Assembly (NCBI GenBank): GCA_024364735.1
Contig: JAGFNQ010001179.1
Location: 1 to 64,000, forward strand
From: Boesenbergia rotunda
Taxonomy: Eukaryota; Streptophyta; Magnoliopsida; Zingiberales; Zingiberaceae
Reading direction: 5' to 3'
Length of the DNA: 64,000 nt
Shown in pieces: positions 58,961 through 64,000 of this stretch (position 1 is the stretch's first letter; every line of letters begins with the position of its first letter). The notes under the pieces were generated by a model, which was not told where the DNA came from, did no database searches, and saw only the letters and a program-made list of their open reading frames with translations. The translations under genes were made by a program, and so were the position numbers.

Positions 58961-61594
58961 ACCTACACCAATTGTGCCCTTGAGATATCTCAAAATTCGC
59001 TTAACAGCAATTAGGTGAGATTCCTTGGCACAGACTTGATACCTAGCGCACATACCTACAGCAAATAGTATATCTGGTCGACTAGCTGTGAGGTATAGCA
59101 AACTACCTATCATGCTTCGATACTGAGTTGGATCAACAGGTTTACCACTATCATCATTGTCTAGTCTAGTGTTTGTGGCCATGGGAGTGGTTACCTCTTT
59201 CGAATCACTCATATTGAATTTTCGAAGCATTTCATGTGTATACTTTGATTGGTGCACATGGGATACCATTGTGAGTTTTGCTTGATTTCAAGTCCCAGGA
59301 AGAAAGTCAACTCTCCAACTAGACTCATCTCAAATTCACTCTCCATGTGTCCAATAAACTCATTTAAATAGCCCTTATTATTTGAGCCACAAATTATGTC
59401 ATCGACATATACTTGAGCTACAAATATATTGTCACCATCTCTTCGTAGAAATAGTGTAGGGTCTATTTGACCTCTAACAAAGCCCTTTTCAATCAAGAAT
59501 GTCGACAACCGCTCATACCAAGCCCGGGGTGCTTGTTTAAGGTCATAGAGTGCCTTTTTGAGCTTGAACACGTGGTTTGGATATTCGGTACTCTCAAACC
59601 CCCGGAGGTTGTTCGACATAGACCTCTTCCTTTATCAAACCATTTAGGAAGGCCGATTTGACGTCCATTTGAAATAATTTGAAGCCACGGTGTGCTGCAA
59701 ATGCAAGCATCAATCGGATGGACTCTAATCGTGCCACAGGAGCATAAGTCTCATCATAATCAAGGCCTTCAACTTGACTGTAGCCCTTGGCTACCAAGCG
59801 TGCCTTGTTTCTAATGATTTCTCCCTTGTGGTTTAATTTGTTTTTGAAGACCCATTTGGTTCCAATAATGGTGGTCTTCTTAGGTCTAGGGACTAAGTCC
59901 CAAACCTGACTCCTCTCAAATTGACCTAGTTCATCTTGCATCGCGATAATACAATCGGGATCATTCAATGCTTCATCAATTTTCCTAGGTTCAATTTCGG
60001 AAATTAGAGCAACTTCATTAGCCTAATTCCGGAAGAATGATCTAGTCCTAACCCCTTGATGGATGTCTCCAACGATTTGGTCTTGGGGATGACTAGAGGC
60101 TAATCTCGTTTGTCTTGGTGTTGGTGGTGCTTCTTGAACGAGTTCACTAGACACAAGTTCAGCCTCAGAATCCGGCTGATCAATGGGTTGTCTAGGCTCA
60201 CCGTCATCAGACTCATCACCATTAACACCACTTGGAGAATCATTCATACTTAGTCTCCTAAGTTCGAGTTGAACTCCTTCTACATTTTCTGACTGGTCAA
60301 TTGGTTTTGAAATTTTCTCAAAAACCACATCAGAAGACTCTTCAACTAGTCGAGTTCTCTTGTTGTAGACTCGGTAGGCTTTGCTAACTAGGGAGTACCC
60401 GACAAGTATCCCTTCATCAGCCTTTGCCGTGAACTTTTCAAGGTGATCCTTGGTGTTTAGGATGAACACCTTACAACCAAACACCCTAAGATGTTTAACC
60501 GTAGGTGGTTTCCCAAACCAAAGTTCATGGGGAGTCTTTCCTAAAAACCTATGGACGAGAACTCGGTTTTGCACATAGCAAACTGTATTTACAGCTTCAG
60601 CCCATAAGTAACTCGGGAGTGAGTACTCATTAAGCATGCTTCGTGCAGCCTCTTGAAGAACACGGTTCTTCCTCTCTACAACACCATTTTGTTGTGGTGT
60701 TCTAGGAGTAGAGAACTCATGTCTATAACCCTTATCTTGACAAAATTCTAGAAACCTTTGGTTTTGAAATTCACCTCCATGATCACTTCTTATTGTCTTA
60801 ATTATTGATGATTTCTCATTTTCAACCCTTCTACAAAAAGAAATAAAAATATCTAAGGTTTGATCCTTATGTTTTAAAAAGTAAGTCCAAGTATATCTAG
60901 TAAAATCATCAATGATAACAAAGCAATATCTACTTCCATTCAATGATATGATGGTACTACAATCAAATAAATCCATGTGAAGTAAATCTAATGCTTTGGA
61001 GGTACTTACAGTGCTTTTACCTTTATGTGCAGATTTTGTTTGCTTACCCATTTGACACACATCACATAATTTATCTTTTCCATACTTGATGCTCAGTAAG
61101 CCTCGAACTAGTCCCTTGTTGGCCAACTTCCGGATGTTCTTCATGTTCACATGTGCTAGCCTCCGATGCCAAAGTGTGGACTCTTCTTCTTTTGACATGA
61201 AACACTTAGCAAGAGCATTAGTAGCACTTTTAAAAGAAACTTGATAAATATTGTCTACTCTTGCTCCTACTAGTACCGTGTCCAAGGTGTCATTTTGTCT
61301 AACTAGACATTGACTTGGTTGGAAGTCAATTGTGTAACCCGTGTCACACAATTGACTGACACTTAGGAGATTGAACTTCATCCCCTTTACTAGAAGGACA
61401 TTTGAGATTCTAAGACATCCGGATATTTGAATGTCTCCTATTCCTATGACCTTAAGGCTACCATTGTTACCAAATGATACATTACCTCTACTCTTCTTGT
61501 GAAATGTGGTAAACAATGATCTATCCCCAGTCATGTGTTTGGAGCATCCACTATCAACGAACCAAGTTGATAGATGCTCCCCCTCAATTATAAC
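58961..61594 (-). pseudogene. pol: Element F pol: protease to RNase H, broken
   Basis: Follows gag in frame after UAG at 61595-61597. Protease (DSGCSKHMTGD), integrase zinc finger and core (DHGGEF, NGVVERKN) form one open frame from there to 60026. A nonsense codon at 60023-60025 (TAG for a GAG codon in A) comes next. Reverse transcriptase continues in the same frame to about 59597, where one extra G shifts it; YVDDIICGS lies near 59400. A further two-base insertion near 59275 precedes YRSMIGSLLYLTASRPDILF and the gap. Confidence 0.9.
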
Positions 61595-63307
61595 CTACAC
61601 AATTTGAAAAATGGAAGTCTTAGATACCCAAACCTTGGGACCTAATGCATCAACTAAACATGACTTAGGCATCCATGCCTTGACAACTTTCTTTTGAGTC
61701 TTGGGTGTCCTAGATTGTCTCATGTCAGTCCTAGACATAAGTGATACAAAAGAGGGTTCCTTAGGGCGGTACCCAATACCGGCCCTATTATAAACCGCTC
61801 TTTGGGCATTTAAAATCATGTCTAGGGTCTTAGAGCTATTTGAGAATTTTCCAAGAATATTCTTGAGCTTCTCAACTTCACTCTTCAATGATTGGTTTTC
61901 CTCCACTAACTCATTATCATGCAAATCACTGATTTCCTCAACCTTAGAGGATTTCAGGCTTACAATCTCATGTTTCAAAGATTTAATTTCATCTTCTAGT
62001 AATTCAACATGCAAGTCATCAATGTTATCATCCCTAGAAGCTTTCAATTGATCAATCTCTAATTGCAATGCTTTAACTTTATTTTTGGATTTCTTAAGCA
62101 TACTGGTTAAACATGCAATTGCTCTATAACATTTTTCAAGCTCGGGAGAAGTTACCTCTTCATCATCCGAAGATGATGAAGCCGCGTTTGAGGAGCTTGA
62201 AGATTCTTCACTACTCTCCTCTCCAAGAGCCATGAGAGCCACTTGCCTTGTGCTCTTCTCCTCCTTTTCTTCATCGGATGAGCTAGAGGATGACTCATCC
62301 CAAGAGGCCTTCAATGTCTTCTTCTTCTTCTTGGAATTCTCTTCTTTTCTTTTGGATTTTTCCTCCTTCTTCTTAAACTTCGGACACTCATTCTTGAAGT
62401 GTCCTTTCCTACCACACTCAAAACAGGATGCATTATTCTTATCAAGTTTGGATTCACTAGTATTATCTCTCCTTTTGAAACGTCGGACTCTTCGCATCAT
62501 CCTCCTCACAAAGTTGGCCATTTCGGATGAAGAAGAGCCGCTGCCATCCTCCTCGGAATCGGATTCGGATTCGGAAGAAGATGAAGAAGATGAGACCTCC
62601 TTCTCCTTCTTCTTCTCCTTCTTCTTCTTAGTGACTCGATCCCCTGCAACTAAGGCAATCCCCTTCTCCTTGGGGCCTTTGTTAGCCATCTCATGCAATT
62701 CCATCACACAAAATAAATCATCTAACTTTACAATAGATAAATCCTTGGATACTTTGTAGGCATCCACCATGGATGACCACAAAGCATTCCTTAGAAATGC
62801 TTTCAAGACATACCTCACAAGGTCGCGATTTTCGACCTTTTCATCAATTGAATGAAGTCCATTAAGAACTTCCTTGAACCGGCTATGGAGCTCACTTACC
62901 GACTCATTCTCCTTCATGGAGAGGTTTTGAAGTTGATTGAGGAACAAGTCCCTCTTTGCAATCCTCGAGTCTCGAGTGCCTTCATGGAGCTCTATGAGTT
63001 TGTTCCACAAGTCTTTTGCACTTGTGAAGGGACCAACCTTGATGAGTTGGTCTTTGTTCATGCCACATTGTAGAGTGACAACCGCCTTAGCGTCGGCTTC
63101 ACTTTTCCTTGTTTATTCGGCAGTCCACCGCGAAGATTCGAGTTCCTTGCCTTCATCATCCTTAGAAGGGATGAATCCTTCCTTCACCGCGAACCACGTA
63201 TGGATATCCATCTTCAAATAGTATTCCATTTTTGATCTCCAATATTGGAAGTCAGCGCCATCAAAGAATGGAGGTCGGGTGGTGGAGAAGCCTTCTCTCA
63301 AAGTCAT
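61595..63307 (-). pseudogene. gag: Element F gag, complete except for one nonsense codon
   Basis: The start MTLREGFSTTRPPF lies 45 bases past the PBS. The frame is continuous to UAG at 61595-61597 except for TAA at 63113-63115, where A has CAA. KDLWNKLIELHEG, the serine/glutamate run, the zinc knuckle CFECGRKGHFKNEC and the C-terminal coiled coil are all present. At about 570 codons it is the most complete gag here. Confidence 0.9.
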
Positions 63308-63351
63308 CTCGTTGAAAACTCTCGGTTGTTAATCCGTGTATAGAGCCCCTT

Positions 63352-63363
63352 GCTCTGATACCA
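63352..63363 (-). other. Element F primer binding site
   Basis: GCTCTGATACCA on the plus strand is the reverse complement of TGGTATCAGAGC, two bases from the LTR end. Confidence 0.92.
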
Positions 63364-63365
63364 CT

Positions 63366-64000
63366 TGTTGGGAACGAGATGGCTATAGAGGGGGGTGAAT
63401 ATAGACAATCACTTGCCCCTTGGAAACTTATCACGATTTCTGCAACTCAAATATCAGTAGCACAGCGGAAAGAGTGGAAAACAGAGTATGCAGCAAAACG
63501 AAACGAAAGCAAAACAAACACAACTAGCAAGATCGCTAACAAGGAGGGTTTACAAGGTTCGGGGATAACTTGCCCCTACTCCTTGGCGTGCCCTTGAGGT
63601 GGGCGATCCCTTGATCGTCGGCAGATCAAGCCCCGGTTAACACCGGATAAGAAGAAACCTCCTTCTCGATGGAGAAACCTCTCCACAGCGTGTTTCAAAC
63701 AATGATATATAATGAGCACAATGAAACAACAACAAGAAGGATCTTACTCAAACACTTAGCAAGGACAAAACACAGCAAGCTTCCCTGAGCTCCACCCAGT
63801 GGCGATCTCACGCAGACCCCTATCTGCTTCGTGTCTTCCCACTGTCGGACTCCAAGCTTCTTGTTTTCTCCTTCAAGCGCTCAAGTATGATGATTGCTCC
63901 TCAATAGCTTGCTTAGTATGGTTGAAGAACTCAAGAACAGCAAGCTTCTGGCACAGGAACTCAAGAGCACGAAAAACTTGAAGAAGTGAACTGAACTCAA
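63366..64000 (-). repeat. Element F 5' LTR, 3' part only
   Basis: Starts TGTTGGGAACGAGATGG on the plus strand and parallels 53265 onward closely. The rest lies beyond the window. Confidence 0.92.

Larger units (their letters stand above)
53265..64000 (-). mobile_element. Element F: Sirevirus of the element A family, 5' end outside window
   Basis: On the minus strand the order is 5' LTR (63366 onward, running off the window), PBS, gag, pol (with an assembly gap), spacer, internal inverted-repeat array, envelope-like gene, polypurine tracts and 3' LTR (53265-55410). It matches element A across all parts. Unlike A, its gag and envelope-like frames are nearly whole. Confidence 0.93.

Overview
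This window is repeat-dense nuclear DNA from a flowering plant. I see one convincing host gene, a two-exon family 61 glycosyltransferase (GT61) at 42688-44907. Almost everything else is nested LTR retrotransposons. Sirevirus-type Ty1/copia elements with envelope-like genes, long-LTR Ty3/gypsy elements and a GT61 gene fit a monocot, but the species cannot be named from the sequence. Coordinates of repeat edges come from reading terminal TG..CA motifs, primer binding sites (PBS), polypurine tracts (PPT) and target-site duplications by eye.

Layout, left block (1-40917). Element A (1-11340, +) is a Sirevirus with gag, pol and an envelope-like gene; its 5' LTR runs off the left edge. It sits in an older minus-strand copia relic (11341-11776, 20484-21765). 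Element B (11777-20483, +) is inserted in the same relic and is bounded by a perfect 5-bp duplication, AATGG. B has gag and an envelope-like gene but no pol. Element C (21766-30935, +) is related to B but has gag and pol and no envelope-like gene. C's 3' LTR is cut by a long-LTR gypsy element, D (30936-34792 and 36820-39544). Between D's two parts lie an assembly gap (34793-34961), the end of a second gypsy element (34962-36462) and a copia LTR scrap. A broken minus-strand envelope-like gene and a plus-strand LTR scrap close the block at 40917.

Middle (40918-45849). AT-rich intergenic DNA flanks the GT61 gene, followed by a TA microsatellite.

Right block (45850-64000). This is a three-deep nest: a Tat-like gypsy LTR and gag, interrupted by a 5.5-kb gypsy LTR (element E, 47644-53158) that contains an array of roughly 181-bp repeats. 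E is in turn interrupted by element F (53265 to beyond 64000, minus strand), a Sirevirus of the same family as A. A second assembly gap (58637-58960) lies in F.

Most notable pattern. In A, F and B the array of short inverted repeats in the LTR (GATCGGTC..GACCGATC in A and F; GGGCGCC pairs in B) occurs again inside the element, directly upstream of the envelope-like gene. That gene has its own 5' untranslated region and a short first exon followed by a GT..AG intron. The simplest reading is a second, separately transcribed and spliced gene whose promoter carries the same family-specific repeats as the LTR. In B the internal promoter also has a dense cluster of W-box cores. In-frame stop codons also sit at shared or structured positions: UAG between gag and pol in A and F, and UGA-C inside gag in B and C.
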